DNA of 64,000 nucleotides from Brevibacterium yomogidense. Its GTDB lineage: Bacteria; Actinomycetota; Actinomycetes; Actinomycetales; Brevibacteriaceae. Shown piece after piece: positions 1-8,574 of this stretch. The notes under the pieces are model-generated. The model was given only the letters and a program-made list of their open reading frames with translations, was not told where the DNA came from and ran no database searches. The DNA is taken from NCBI RefSeq assembly GCF_016107685.1, contig NZ_JABASY010000005.1:124001-188000 (forward strand), in the 5' to 3' direction. A program made the translations under genes and the position numbers. The first letter of the stretch is position 1. Each line of letters starts with the position of its first letter.

Positions 1-13
1 TGGAGGAGGCGCT

Positions 14-919
14 GTGCAGCTGAGCGGAGACGTGATCGTCGGAGTCGACGGTTCTGACCAGAGTGCGGAAGCCGCGGCGTGGGCACTCAAGGAGCTCCGC
101 GGCTCCGGGCACGCCCTGCGACTGGTGCACGTCATCACGCCCGCACATCTGGAGATCGACGACGAAGCGGAGCTCACGGAGACCGGTCGGATGGTCCTCG
201 TCGGGCTGTCGGACCGCCTGGGCGACCTGGACTCGAGCCACCCGGACGGCGCTTCGGGCACGGAGATCCTCACCGAGGTCGTCGTGGGCGATGCGGGGGA
301 AGAACTCGCGATGCGCGCCGACGACGCGGGCCTGCTGGTGCTGGGCCGCCACGGTGCGGGCCGCGTCAACAGCGGGCGGATCGGCACGGTGAGCTTCGGG
401 CTGCCCGGGCACGCGCTCAGTGCTGTCCTCGTGCACACGGTGAGGAACGGAAGCGAATTCGACGACCCGGTCGAGCACCCCTCGGTGGCGAGCGGCGGCG
501 GGACCGGCGGAATCGTGGTCGGCCTCGACACCTCGGAGTACGCGGGAGTCGCCGCACTCGACGCGGCGTCGCTGGCGGTGGGCAGCGGGCGACCGCTGCG
601 GATCCTCGTCGGAGTGGACGCGCTGGGCGACCGCGAGGCGACGCAGGCCCGAGCAGAAGCGGACCTCGCGTGGCTGCGCGACGCCTACCCCGGCCTCGAG
701 GCGGACATCGAGTTCCCCTCCGGCGATCCGGCCGAACTCCTCATCGACGCCTCCGACGGCGCGGACGTCGTCGTCGTCGGCAAGCGCGGCAGAGGTGTCT
801 TCGCCGCGATGACCTCCCAGCTGGGACGGACCAGCTCCGCCGTCCTCACCGGAGCACACTCCAGCGTCCTCCTCGTCCCCTACCGACGCGACCCGCGCCT
901 GGGCGCACGCTCCGCGTGA
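14..919 (+). CDS. Universal stress protein, two tandem UspA domains
   Basis: A 301-residue cytosolic protein with two UspA domains. Domain 1 (about residues 5-140) opens with VIVGVDGSDQSAEAAAWAL and ends with a GRHGAGRVNSG stretch matching the ATP-binding G-2x-G-9x-G(S/T) signature. Domain 2 (about 165-290) repeats the pattern with GIVVGLDTSEYAG and GKRGRGVFAAMTSQLG. Length is normal for actinobacterial tandem Usp proteins. The GTG start is chosen because GGAGGAGG lies 4 nt upstream. Its stop overlaps the GTG of the next gene (GTGA), so the two are probably co-translated. Such proteins are commonly induced by hypoxia or stationary phase, which fits the nitrate respiration operon next door, but no direct regulatory signal is visible because the promoter lies outside the window. 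Confidence 0.93.
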   Translation: MQLSGDVIVGVDGSDQSAEAAAWALKELRGSGHALRLVHVITPAHLEIDDEAELTETGRMVLVGLSDRLGDLDSSHPDGASGTEILTEVVVGDAGEELAMRADDAGLLVLGRHGAGRVNSGRIGTVSFGLPGHALSAVLVHTVRNGSEFDDPVEHPSVASGGGTGGIVVGLDTSEYAGVAALDAASLAVGSGRPLRILVGVDALGDREATQARAEADLAWLRDAYPGLEADIEFPSGDPAELLIDASDGADVVVVGKRGRGVFAAMTSQLGRTSSAVLTGAHSSVLLVPYRRDPRLGARSA

Positions 920-1575
920 CCGGGGCGCCGCTCACCGACTTCCCGAGGCCTTCACTCGCCGTCGACACGGCGACGTTCACGGTCACGGACCGCGGCCTCG
1001 AGATCGTGCTGGTGACGGAGGACGTGGGCCTCGCGCTGCCGGGCACGTTCGTCCACGAACGGGAGAGGCTCCACGACGCGGTGCTGCGCAGCCTGCGGAC
1101 GAAGGCGGGTATCACCGGACGAGAACCCGAACAGCTCCAGGTCTTCGACGACCCGGACCGCGACCCCCGCGGGTGGGTCGTGACGGTCGCCCACCTCGAC
1201 GTGGTGCCCGGGTCCGTCGTGGCGGAGGGGCTGCAGGGCGGCAGCATCACGCTGGTCCCGGTGGGCGACGTCGAGGTCGACGGCGGAGTGCGCCTGCCCT
1301 ACGATCACCCGCGCGTCTTCGTCGAAGCGCTGCGCCGCGTGCGTGCTGCCTACGCGGAGTACCCGGACCCCTGGGGGCTGCTGCCGGAGACGTTCAGCCT
1401 GGGCGACCTGCAGACCCTCCACGAATCCGTCGCGGGGACGGAACTGCCGCGGGACACGTTCCGTCGCGGGATGAAGAGGTATCTCGAGGCGACCGGAGAC
1501 TTCACCGACGGCCGCCGCGGCCGCCCTTCCCGCCTGTACCGGAACCCTCCGGGCAGGCACTCACGACAGCAGTGA
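916..1575 (+). CDS. NrtR-like Nudix-fold transcriptional regulator
   Basis: A 219-residue protein with an N-terminal Nudix fold (about residues 10-145) and a C-terminal winged helix (about 150-212, LGDLQTLHESVAGTELPRDT through RRGRPSRLYR). This two-part build is that of NrtR-type regulators, which sense ADP-ribose-like NAD metabolites. The Nudix box is degenerate: after the leading G the expected REUxEE catalytic glutamates are replaced (LRSLRTKAGI), so it should bind but not hydrolyse a nucleotide sugar. The GTG start overlaps the upstream usp stop by 4 nt. No NAD biosynthesis gene is nearby, so the regulated pathway cannot be named. An ordinary Nudix hydrolase is less likely because of the lost glutamates and the extra domain. 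Confidence 0.85.
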   Translation: MTGAPLTDFPRPSLAVDTATFTVTDRGLEIVLVTEDVGLALPGTFVHERERLHDAVLRSLRTKAGITGREPEQLQVFDDPDRDPRGWVVTVAHLDVVPGSVVAEGLQGGSITLVPVGDVEVDGGVRLPYDHPRVFVEALRRVRAAYAEYPDPWGLLPETFSLGDLQTLHESVAGTELPRDTFRRGMKRYLEATGDFTDGRRGRPSRLYRNPPGRHSRQQ

Positions 1576-1612
1576 GGCGAACGCTCCGAGTGTCAGGAGT
1601 GGAGACCCAGGA

Positions 1613-1683
1613 GTCGAGCCTCGGGCGTCGATCCTCGGAGATCGATCCCCCGGAAGTCGAACCTCAGAAGTCGATCTTCTCCC
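1613..1683. repeat. 14-bp tandem repeat, five copies, at the narI 3' end
   Basis: Five imperfect copies of a 14-bp unit with core GTCGAxCCTCgGAg lie at 1613-1626, 1627-1640, 1641-1655 (one base longer), 1656-1669 and 1670-1683. The narI stop codon (1664-1666) is inside copy four, so the last codons of narI are themselves made of repeat. No hairpin terminator is visible in this gap between the convergent nrtR-like gene and nar operon. Confidence 0.75.
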
Positions 1684-2395
1684 AGCCGCGGCGCTGCGGC
1701 TGCCGCAGCTCGTCCTTCGACCGGTAGACGATGTACGGCCGGGTGAGGAACCCCAGCGGCACCGTGAACACGTGGACCAGCCGAGTGAACGGCCACAGTG
1801 CGAACAGCAGGATCGCGGTGAACACGTGGACCTGGAAGCCCGGGGGAGCCGCCGCCATGAGACCGACGTCCGGCTGGAAGGCCCAGAACTGGCGGAACCA
1901 CACGGAGATGCCCTCGCGGTAGTCGTAGTGACCGATCGCCGACTCCACGATCGTCGAATACACGCCGGCGAGGATCGTCACCGCGAGCATGGCGTACATG
2001 AGCTTGTCGAGCTTCGTCGTCGCACCGAACACGCGGGCGTTCGTCCGTCTCCGGTAGATGAGGATGGCGAGCCCGCCCACCGTCGCGGCGGCCGCGCCCA
2101 GTCCCACCGTGATCGCCATGAAGTGGTACATGCCGTCCGTGATCCCCACGGCTGCGGTCCACGACTTGGGGATGCCCAGGCCGACGACGTGGCCCAGGAA
2201 GACGAAGATGATGCCGTAGTGGAACAGCGGTGATCCGACGCGCAGCAGCTTCGACTCGTAGATCTGGCTGGAGCGGGTGGTCCAGCCGAACCGGTCGTAC
2301 CGGTACCGCCAGATGTGTCCCAGCACGAAGACGGCCAGGGCGAGATAGGGGACGATGACCCACATGACTGTGGCGAGTGCGGACGGCGAACTCAT
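1664..2395 (-). CDS. narI: Respiratory nitrate reductase gamma subunit (cytochrome b)
   Basis: NarI, 243 residues, is the membrane anchor of nitrate reductase: it carries two b hemes and passes quinol electrons to the NarGH dimer on the cytoplasmic side. Five hydrophobic spans are visible, starting with MWVIVPYLALAVFVLGHIW and ending with FTAILLFALWPFTRLVHVF, and His residues occur in the expected spans (GHVVGLGIP, HFMAITVG, HVFTAILLF, RLVHVFTVP). Length and the order of spans are normal for the family. It is the last gene of the narKGHJI operon. The ATG overlaps the narJ stop (ATGA), which fixes the start. Confidence 0.96.
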   Translation of the reverse strand: MSSPSALATVMWVIVPYLALAVFVLGHIWRYRYDRFGWTTRSSQIYESKLLRVGSPLFHYGIIFVFLGHVVGLGIPKSWTAAVGITDGMYHFMAITVGLGAAAATVGGLAILIYRRRTNARVFGATTKLDKLMYAMLAVTILAGVYSTIVESAIGHYDYREGISVWFRQFWAFQPDVGLMAAAPPGFQVHVFTAILLFALWPFTRLVHVFTVPLGFLTRPYIVYRSKDELRQPQRRGWEKIDF

Positions 2396-3216
2396 GACTG
2401 CAGACCTTTCACATCGCGAAGCGGGATGAACGTCTTCCCCGACGGCGGGGGTGAGAACGCGGAGGAGGGCGGACCGGCCGCGTCGATGGCGTACGGGCTC
2501 ATGTCCGCCGGGGGCATGTCCGCGGAGCCGTCCTCGTGGCCGTAGCCGGACAATCCCACGAACTCCTCCTCCACGCCCTCCGCGATGAGGCGTTCGACGG
2601 CAGTGATGTCGTCGCCGTCGAGCGCGGGCAGGGTGGAGCACACCGCTCGCAGGGCACCGGCCCACGACGACCCGATCTCGTCGAGGTGGATCCGGAGCAG
2701 CTCGATGCCCGCCCGGTTCGACAGGAGGACGGAGACCCCGCGATGGAGGTCGTGTGCGGCACCGAACTCCAGCACGTACGCGAGGTGGTCCGGCAGCTCG
2801 TCGTCGGACACCTCGAGCCCCGCCTCCCGGTAGGTCTGCTTGATCTCCAGAAGCGCCATCCCCCGTTTCCGGGTGTCGCCGTTCGTGAAGTAGGTGAGGT
2901 ACAGGCAGCCGCGCCTGCGGGTGTCGAAGGTCTCCACGTATTCGGCGCGGAGCGTCTCCGTGTCCGTGTCGCGCACGTGGCGGACGACTTCGAGGAGGTC
3001 CGCGGACACGGTGCCGGGCAGGGTGGCCGCGAGCTGCTCGATGAGGTCCAGCCGCTCGATGACCTCCTCGTCCGGGTAGCCGATCAGCCAGGACGCGGTG
3101 AGCCAGGTGGCGCGCACCTGGTCGTCCGTGAGCGGCACCGCGGTCTCCAGCCGGCTGCCCACCGCGGCGGCCGCCCGCTCCTTCCACTTCTTGAGGAATG
3201 CCAGGGGGACGAACAT
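2392..3216 (-). CDS. narJ: Nitrate reductase maturation chaperone (delta subunit)
   Basis: NarJ, 274 residues, is the dedicated cytosolic chaperone that inserts the molybdenum cofactor into NarG and helps attach NarGH to NarI; it is not part of the finished enzyme. The all-helical TorD/NarJ fold is recognisable from WLIGYPDEEVIERLDLIEQL near the N-terminus and YVETFDTRRRGCLYLTYF with the following GDTRKRGMAL (about residues 95-125), a hallmark NarJ stretch. It is a little longer than many NarJ proteins because of a low-complexity C-terminal tail. The start is one base after the narH stop (TGACATG), and the stop overlaps narI, so expression is tightly coupled. Confidence 0.96.
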   Translation of the reverse strand: MFVPLAFLKKWKERAAAAVGSRLETAVPLTDDQVRATWLTASWLIGYPDEEVIERLDLIEQLAATLPGTVSADLLEVVRHVRDTDTETLRAEYVETFDTRRRGCLYLTYFTNGDTRKRGMALLEIKQTYREAGLEVSDDELPDHLAYVLEFGAAHDLHRGVSVLLSNRAGIELLRIHLDEIGSSWAGALRAVCSTLPALDGDDITAVERLIAEGVEEEFVGLSGYGHEDGSADMPPADMSPYAIDAAGPPSSAFSPPPSGKTFIPLRDVKGLQS

Positions 3217-3217
3217 G

Positions 3218-4822
3218 TCACGCCCCCTGTGGTCGTGGGAACAGCCCGTCGGGCCTGCCGCGGCCGTCCCAGTTGAGCAGGTTCACCCGGCCCTTGAGCC
3301 GGGACCGGTCACCCGGGCCCGCGAGCTTGACCCCGTCGCCCTGCAGCCCGGGGACGTCCTCCATCCCGGGCCCGCCGTCGAAGTTCAGCGGGCAGTCGGA
3401 GCCGATCGCCTCGAGGTCGTGCGCGTGCTCCGCGTGACCGGGAGGGATGACGTACCGCTCGTCGTACTTCGCGATCGCGAGCAGCCGGTACATCTCCTCC
3501 ATCTCCTCCGCACCCATGCCCACTGCGTGCGGGATCGATTCGTCGCCGTCACCGCCCAGGTTGATGTCGCGCATGTACGACCGCATCGCCGCCATCTTCC
3601 GGAGCACGTCGGAGACGATGTCGACGTCCCCTGCGGTGAACAGGTTCGCGAGGTACTCGATGGGGATCCGCAGCTCTTCGATCGCTGCGAACAGGTTGAC
3701 GGAGTCCTCGGCGTCGTAGCCCGTGTCCTTGACGACGTCGACCACCGGCGACAGCGGCGGGATGTACCAGACCATCGGCATCGTCCGGTACTCCGGATGG
3801 AGGGGGAGGGCGACCTCGTACTCCTTGATGAGCTTGTAGATCGGGGACTTCTGCGCGCCCATGATCCAGTCGTAGGGGATGCCCTCCTGCTCCGCGGCCT
3901 CCATCACCTCCGGGTCGAAGGGGTCGAGGATGAGGTCGCGCTGCGCTTCGTAGAGGTCCTTGTCGTCCGGTGTCGACGCCGCAGCCGTCACCTGGTCCGC
4001 GTCGTACAGGACGAGGCCGATGTAGCGCAGCCGCCCCACGCACGTCTCCGCGCACACCGTCGGCTCGCCGTTCTCGATCCGGGGGTAGCAGAACGTGCAC
4101 TTCTCCGCCTTCCCCGTCTTGTGGTTGAAGTAGATCTTCTTGTACGGGCAGCCGGTCACGCACATGCGCCAGCCCCGGCACCGCTCCTGGTCGACGAGGA
4201 CGATCCCGTCCTCCTCGCGCTTGTAGATCGCACCGGACGGGCACGACGCCACGCACGACGGGTTGAGGCAGTGCTCGCAGATCCTGGGCAGGTAGAACAT
4301 GAAGGTGTCCTCGAACTCCAGCCGCACCTTGTCCTCGATGCCCTTGAGCATCGGGTCCTTGTCCTTGTTCGCGTAGGTCCCGCCCAGGTCGTCATCCCAG
4401 TTGCCCGACCACTGGATGTCCATCTGCTCACCGGTGAGCAGCGACTTGGGCGGGGCCGTGGGGATGTGCTTCTGCTCCGGCGACTTCAGCAGGTTGTCGT
4501 ACTCGTAGGTCCAGGGCTCGTAGTAGTCCTCGATGCTCGGCATCTTCGGGTTGGAGAAGATGCGGGCGAGCTTGCGGAGCTTGCCGCCGTCCTTGAGCCG
4601 GAGCCTGCCGGAGCTGCTGAGCGCCCACCCGCCCTTCCACTTCTCCTGGTCCTCGTACCCGCGGGGATAGCCCTGCCCGGGACGCGTCTCCACGTTGTTG
4701 AACCAGATGTACTCGGTGCCCTTCCGGTTGGTCCACGCCTGCTTGCACGTGACGGAGCACGTGTGACAGCCGATGCACTTGTCGAGGTTCATCACCATCG
4801 CCATCTGCGCCATGACCCTCAT
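3218..4822 (-). CDS. narH: Respiratory nitrate reductase beta subunit (Fe-S)
   Basis: NarH, 534 residues, relays electrons from NarI hemes to NarG through three [4Fe-4S] and one [3Fe-4S] cluster. The cysteine groups are all present: CIGCHTCSVTC near the N-terminus, then CEHCLNPSC with CPSGAIY, CRGWRMCVTGCPYKKIY, and CTFCYPRIENG with CAETC. The Trp in CRGW replaces one Cys, which is the family mark of the [3Fe-4S] cluster. The ATG at 4822 is chosen because a perfect AGGAGG lies 9 nt before it; an ATG three codons later is possible. The Shine-Dalgarno sequence overlaps the narG stop codon (TGAGGAGG). Confidence 0.97.
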   Translation of the reverse strand: MRVMAQMAMVMNLDKCIGCHTCSVTCKQAWTNRKGTEYIWFNNVETRPGQGYPRGYEDQEKWKGGWALSSSGRLRLKDGGKLRKLARIFSNPKMPSIEDYYEPWTYEYDNLLKSPEQKHIPTAPPKSLLTGEQMDIQWSGNWDDDLGGTYANKDKDPMLKGIEDKVRLEFEDTFMFYLPRICEHCLNPSCVASCPSGAIYKREEDGIVLVDQERCRGWRMCVTGCPYKKIYFNHKTGKAEKCTFCYPRIENGEPTVCAETCVGRLRYIGLVLYDADQVTAAASTPDDKDLYEAQRDLILDPFDPEVMEAAEQEGIPYDWIMGAQKSPIYKLIKEYEVALPLHPEYRTMPMVWYIPPLSPVVDVVKDTGYDAEDSVNLFAAIEELRIPIEYLANLFTAGDVDIVSDVLRKMAAMRSYMRDINLGGDGDESIPHAVGMGAEEMEEMYRLLAIAKYDERYVIPPGHAEHAHDLEAIGSDCPLNFDGGPGMEDVPGLQGDGVKLAGPGDRSRLKGRVNLLNWDGRGRPDGLFPRPQGA

Positions 4823-4836
4823 CGCCGCATGCCTCC

Positions 4837-7800
4837 TCAGTACTCGACGTTCTGGTCTGTGCGTCGACGGATCACCGTGACCTCGTCGCGCTGATTGCCT
4901 GTGGGCCCGTAGTAGTTGAACGCGAACGACAGCTGCCCGTAGCCGCCCACCAGGTGGGTGGGCTTGATCATGATCCGGGTCAGTGAGTTGTGGATGCCGC
5001 CGCGCTGCCCGGTCGTCTCCGACAGCGGCACGTTCACCGTCCGCTCCTGCGCGTGGTGCATGAAGGCCGTCCCCTTGGGCATCCGGTGGGAGACGATCGC
5101 CCGCGCGGCGACGGCCCCGTTGCGGTTGACCGCCTCGATCCAGTCGTTGTCCGCGATGCCCACGGCCTCCGCGTCCTCGACGCTCATCCAGATGGTCTGG
5201 CCGCCGCGGCCCAGAGACATCATGAAGAAGTTCTCCTGGTACATCGAGTGGATCGCCCACTTGTTGTGCGGCGTCAGGTACCGCACTGTGATCGACGTGC
5301 CGTCGGTGTCCCCCAGCCGGGGCTCACCGAACAGCGCATTCATGTCGAGCGGCGGTCGGAAGGTCGGCAGGCTGTCACCCATCTCCTGGAACCAGTCGTG
5401 GTCGATGTAGAAGTGATAGCGGCCCGTGAGTGTGTGCCACGGCTTGAGCCGTTCGACGTTGATGGTGAAGGGCGAGTAGCGCCTTCCGCCCGATTCCGAC
5501 CCGGACCACTCGGGTGACGTGATGACCGGGACGGGTGCGGCCTTCGCGTCCTCGAAGGACACCTGCTTGCCCTCGTGCTCCGCGGACAGGTCCGCGAGCT
5601 TCGTCCCGGTCCGCTCCTCGAGTGCGCGGAAGCCCTCCGTCGCGAGGAGACCGTTCGTGGTGCCGGACAGGCCCAGGATGTAGTCCGCGGCCTGCCGGTC
5701 CGTCTCGAGCTTGGGCTGCCCCTTGCCGACGCCTCGGGTGACGACGCCGTTGAGCCGCCGCAGGCGCTCGACATGGTGCGCAGCGGGGAATGGGATCCCG
5801 CGCGCACCGAACCCCGCCGTCTCCAGCAGGGGCCCGATCGACGTGTACTTCTGGTGGATCGCGGTGAAGTCCCGCTCCACCTCGACGAGCTTCGGCAGCG
5901 TGACGCCGGGGATGGGCTCGACTTCGCCGAACTTCCAGTCCTTCACGCGACCGTGCGGCGTGTTCACCTCGTCCGGGGAATCATGCTGCAGCGGCACCGC
6001 GACGACGTCCTTTCGTGTTCCCAGGTGCGTGCGTGCCAGTTCGGAGAACTTCTTCGCGATCGTCGACCACGTGTCCCAGTCGGTGCGGGACTGCCACGGC
6101 GTGGAGATCGCCGGGTTGAACGTGTTGACGAACGGGTGCATGTCCGTCGTCGACAGGTCGTGCTTCTCGTACCAGGTCGCCGCGGGCAGGATGACGTCGC
6201 TGTGCAGCGTGGTGGTCGTCATCCGGAAGTCGAGTGTGAGCAGGAGGTCGATCTTGCCGATGGGGGCCTCGTCCCTCCACTTCACGTCCCGGGGCCTCAC
6301 GGCCTCCGGAGTCTCCTCCGCCGTGACCGTGTTGTCGACGCCCAGCAGGTGCTTGAGGAAGTACTGGTCGCCCTTCGCGGACGAGCCGAGCGTGTTCGCC
6401 CTCCACATCGACCAGATCCGCGGGTAGTTGTTCTCCGCGTCCGGGTCCTCGACGGCGAAGCTGATGCTGCCGTCCTTGAGCGAGTCCACGAGGTGGTCGA
6501 CGCTCGACTTGCCCGCGGCGGCGGCCTCGTCCGTGATGTCGAGCGGGTTCCGGTCGAACGTCGGGTAGTACGGCTGCCAGCCCAGGCGCGTCGCCTGCGC
6601 GATCGCGTCCGCGGTGGACATCCCGGCGAAGCGGCCCTTGCCCGCGCGGGCACTCAGGGTGTCGGCACCGAACTGGTCGTAGCGCCACTGGTCGGTGTGC
6701 ATGTACCAGTAGGTCGTCTGCGTCATCTGCCGCGGGGGCCGCGACCAGTCGAGTGCGTTGGCCAGATGCAGCCAGCCGGTGAAGGGGCGGATCTTCTCCT
6801 GCCCCACGTAGTGGGCCCAGCCCCCGCCGTTGACGCCCTGCGTGCCGCACAGCGTGGTGAGGGTGAGGAAGGTCCGGTACGTCTGGTCGGAGTGGAACCA
6901 GTGGTTGGTGCCCGCCCCCATGAGGATCATCGAGCGGCCCTTCGAGTCCTGGGCGTTCTGCGCGAATTCGCGTCCGATCCGCGCTGCGGCCTGGCCGGGC
7001 ACCCCTGTGATGTGCTCCTGCCACGCCGGGGTCCCCGGGGAGGACGCGTCGTCGTAGCCGCTGGCCCACTGCCCTGGCAGCCCGTCCCTGCCGACGCCGT
7101 ATTCGGCCAGCAGCAGGTCGAACACCGTCGTGACGAGTCGTCCTCCGATCCGTCGGACGGGGACGCCGCGGCGGACGGTGTCGATCTCACCCTGCGCGGC
7201 GGTGTCGAAGCGGGCGAGGTCCAGCTCGACCGTGTCGTCGGGGGAGTCGAGGAAGGTGAGCGCGGGGCGGATGTCGCCGAGGTCGAGGTTCCACCGGCCC
7301 TTCCCGTCCTCGGAGTAGCGGTGCCCCAGTGTCCCGTTCGGTACGGCCGGCGCACCGGTGACGGTGTCCCACATCGCGGGTTTGAAGTCCGCGTGCTCGG
7401 TGTCCGCCTCCGCTGTCACCGCGGTGCCCAGGTCGCTCGCGACGACGAACTTGCCGGGTGTGTACGCGCCGTCCTCACCCTCGTCGAGGGCGACGAGGAA
7501 CGGCAGGTCGGTGTAGCGGCGCACGTAGTCGTCGAAGTAGTCCGTCGTCCTCTCGACGAAGAACTCCTTGAGGATGACGTGGCCCATCGCCATGGCCAGG
7601 GCTCCGTCGGTGCCGCTCGCCGGTGCCAGCCATTCGTCGGCGAACTTCACGTTCTCCGCGTAGTCGGGGGCGATCGAGATGACCTTCTGCCCGCGATAGC
7701 GCGCCTCCGCCATCCAGTGCGCGTCCGGGGTGCGGGTGAGCGGGACGTTCGAACCCCACATCATGAGGTAGCTCGCGTTCCACCAGTCACCCGACTCCGG

Positions 7801-8574
7801 CACGTCGGTCTGGTCCCCGAACACCTGCGGGGAGGCGGGCGGAAGATCCGCGTACCAGTCGTAGAACGACAGCATCGACCCGCCGATCAGCTGGTGGAAG
7901 CGTGCCCCGGAGGAGAAGGAGACAGGGCTCATCGCCGGGATCGGGGAGAAGCCGGTCGTCCGGTCGGGGCCCAGGTGCTTCACCGTGTACACGTAGGCCG
8001 CAGCGACGATCTCGACGGCCTCGTCCCACGTCGCACGCACCAGCCCGCCCTTGCCGCGCACGGACTTGTAACGCTTCGACTTCTCCGGGTCCTCCACGAT
8101 CGACTGCCACGCGAGGACCGGATCGCCGCCGTGCTCCCTCTTCGCCTGACGGAACAGGGAGACGAGCGCACCGCGCACGTACGGGTAGCGGACGCGGGTG
8201 GGCGAGTACGTGTACCAGGAGAACGAAGCGCCGCGCGGGCAGCCCCGCGGCTCGTACTCGGGCATGTCCGGTCCGGCGCTCGGATAGTCGGTGGCCTGCG
8301 CCTCCCACGTGATGAGGCCGTCCTTGACGTAGACCTGCCATGAGCAGGACCCGGTGCAGTTCACGCCGTGCGTGGAGCGGACGACCTTGTCGTGCGCCCA
8401 CCGGTTGCGATAGAACGAGTCGCCGTGCCGACCGCCCCGGTAGTGCACCTCGCGGTTGTCGTCGGAGACCGCACCCTTCCGGCTGAAGAAGCGCCGCGCT
8501 CCGATGAGCGCGTCCATCAGGGGGTTGTCGATCCCCTTCGCCTGCGGGTTGGCGGCGCGGTCGTCGATCGTCAT
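4837..8574 (-). CDS. narG: Respiratory nitrate reductase alpha subunit (Mo-bisMGD)
   Basis: NarG, 1245 residues, is the catalytic subunit reducing nitrate to nitrite at a molybdenum bis-molybdopterin guanine dinucleotide centre. The N-terminal [4Fe-4S] motif with its unusual His ligand is clear (HGVNCTGSCSWQVYVKDG, then CPRGASFSWY, about residues 50-95). There is no twin-arginine signal peptide, consistent with the cytoplasm-facing quinol-coupled enzyme rather than the periplasmic type. Length is normal. The ATG overlaps the narK stop (ATGA), and GGAGGA precedes it. With narH, narJ and narI downstream and mobA/mog beyond narK, the locus encodes most of what is specific to anaerobic nitrate respiration. 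Confidence 0.98.
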   Translation of the reverse strand: MTIDDRAANPQAKGIDNPLMDALIGARRFFSRKGAVSDDNREVHYRGGRHGDSFYRNRWAHDKVVRSTHGVNCTGSCSWQVYVKDGLITWEAQATDYPSAGPDMPEYEPRGCPRGASFSWYTYSPTRVRYPYVRGALVSLFRQAKREHGGDPVLAWQSIVEDPEKSKRYKSVRGKGGLVRATWDEAVEIVAAAYVYTVKHLGPDRTTGFSPIPAMSPVSFSSGARFHQLIGGSMLSFYDWYADLPPASPQVFGDQTDVPESGDWWNASYLMMWGSNVPLTRTPDAHWMAEARYRGQKVISIAPDYAENVKFADEWLAPASGTDGALAMAMGHVILKEFFVERTTDYFDDYVRRYTDLPFLVALDEGEDGAYTPGKFVVASDLGTAVTAEADTEHADFKPAMWDTVTGAPAVPNGTLGHRYSEDGKGRWNLDLGDIRPALTFLDSPDDTVELDLARFDTAAQGEIDTVRRGVPVRRIGGRLVTTVFDLLLAEYGVGRDGLPGQWASGYDDASSPGTPAWQEHITGVPGQAAARIGREFAQNAQDSKGRSMILMGAGTNHWFHSDQTYRTFLTLTTLCGTQGVNGGGWAHYVGQEKIRPFTGWLHLANALDWSRPPRQMTQTTYWYMHTDQWRYDQFGADTLSARAGKGRFAGMSTADAIAQATRLGWQPYYPTFDRNPLDITDEAAAAGKSSVDHLVDSLKDGSISFAVEDPDAENNYPRIWSMWRANTLGSSAKGDQYFLKHLLGVDNTVTAEETPEAVRPRDVKWRDEAPIGKIDLLLTLDFRMTTTTLHSDVILPAATWYEKHDLSTTDMHPFVNTFNPAISTPWQSRTDWDTWSTIAKKFSELARTHLGTRKDVVAVPLQHDSPDEVNTPHGRVKDWKFGEVEPIPGVTLPKLVEVERDFTAIHQKYTSIGPLLETAGFGARGIPFPAAHHVERLRRLNGVVTRGVGKGQPKLETDRQAADYILGLSGTTNGLLATEGFRALEERTGTKLADLSAEHEGKQVSFEDAKAAPVPVITSPEWSGSESGGRRYSPFTINVERLKPWHTLTGRYHFYIDHDWFQEMGDSLPTFRPPLDMNALFGEPRLGDTDGTSITVRYLTPHNKWAIHSMYQENFFMMSLGRGGQTIWMSVEDAEAVGIADNDWIEAVNRNGAVAARAIVSHRMPKGTAFMHHAQERTVNVPLSETTGQRGGIHNSLTRIMIKPTHLVGGYGQLSFAFNYYGPTGNQRDEVTVIRRRTDQNVEY

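Noticed and set aside
916-1575. Nudix hydrolase
   Set aside because: The catalytic REUxEE glutamates are missing and a winged helix is fused, which fits a regulator instead.
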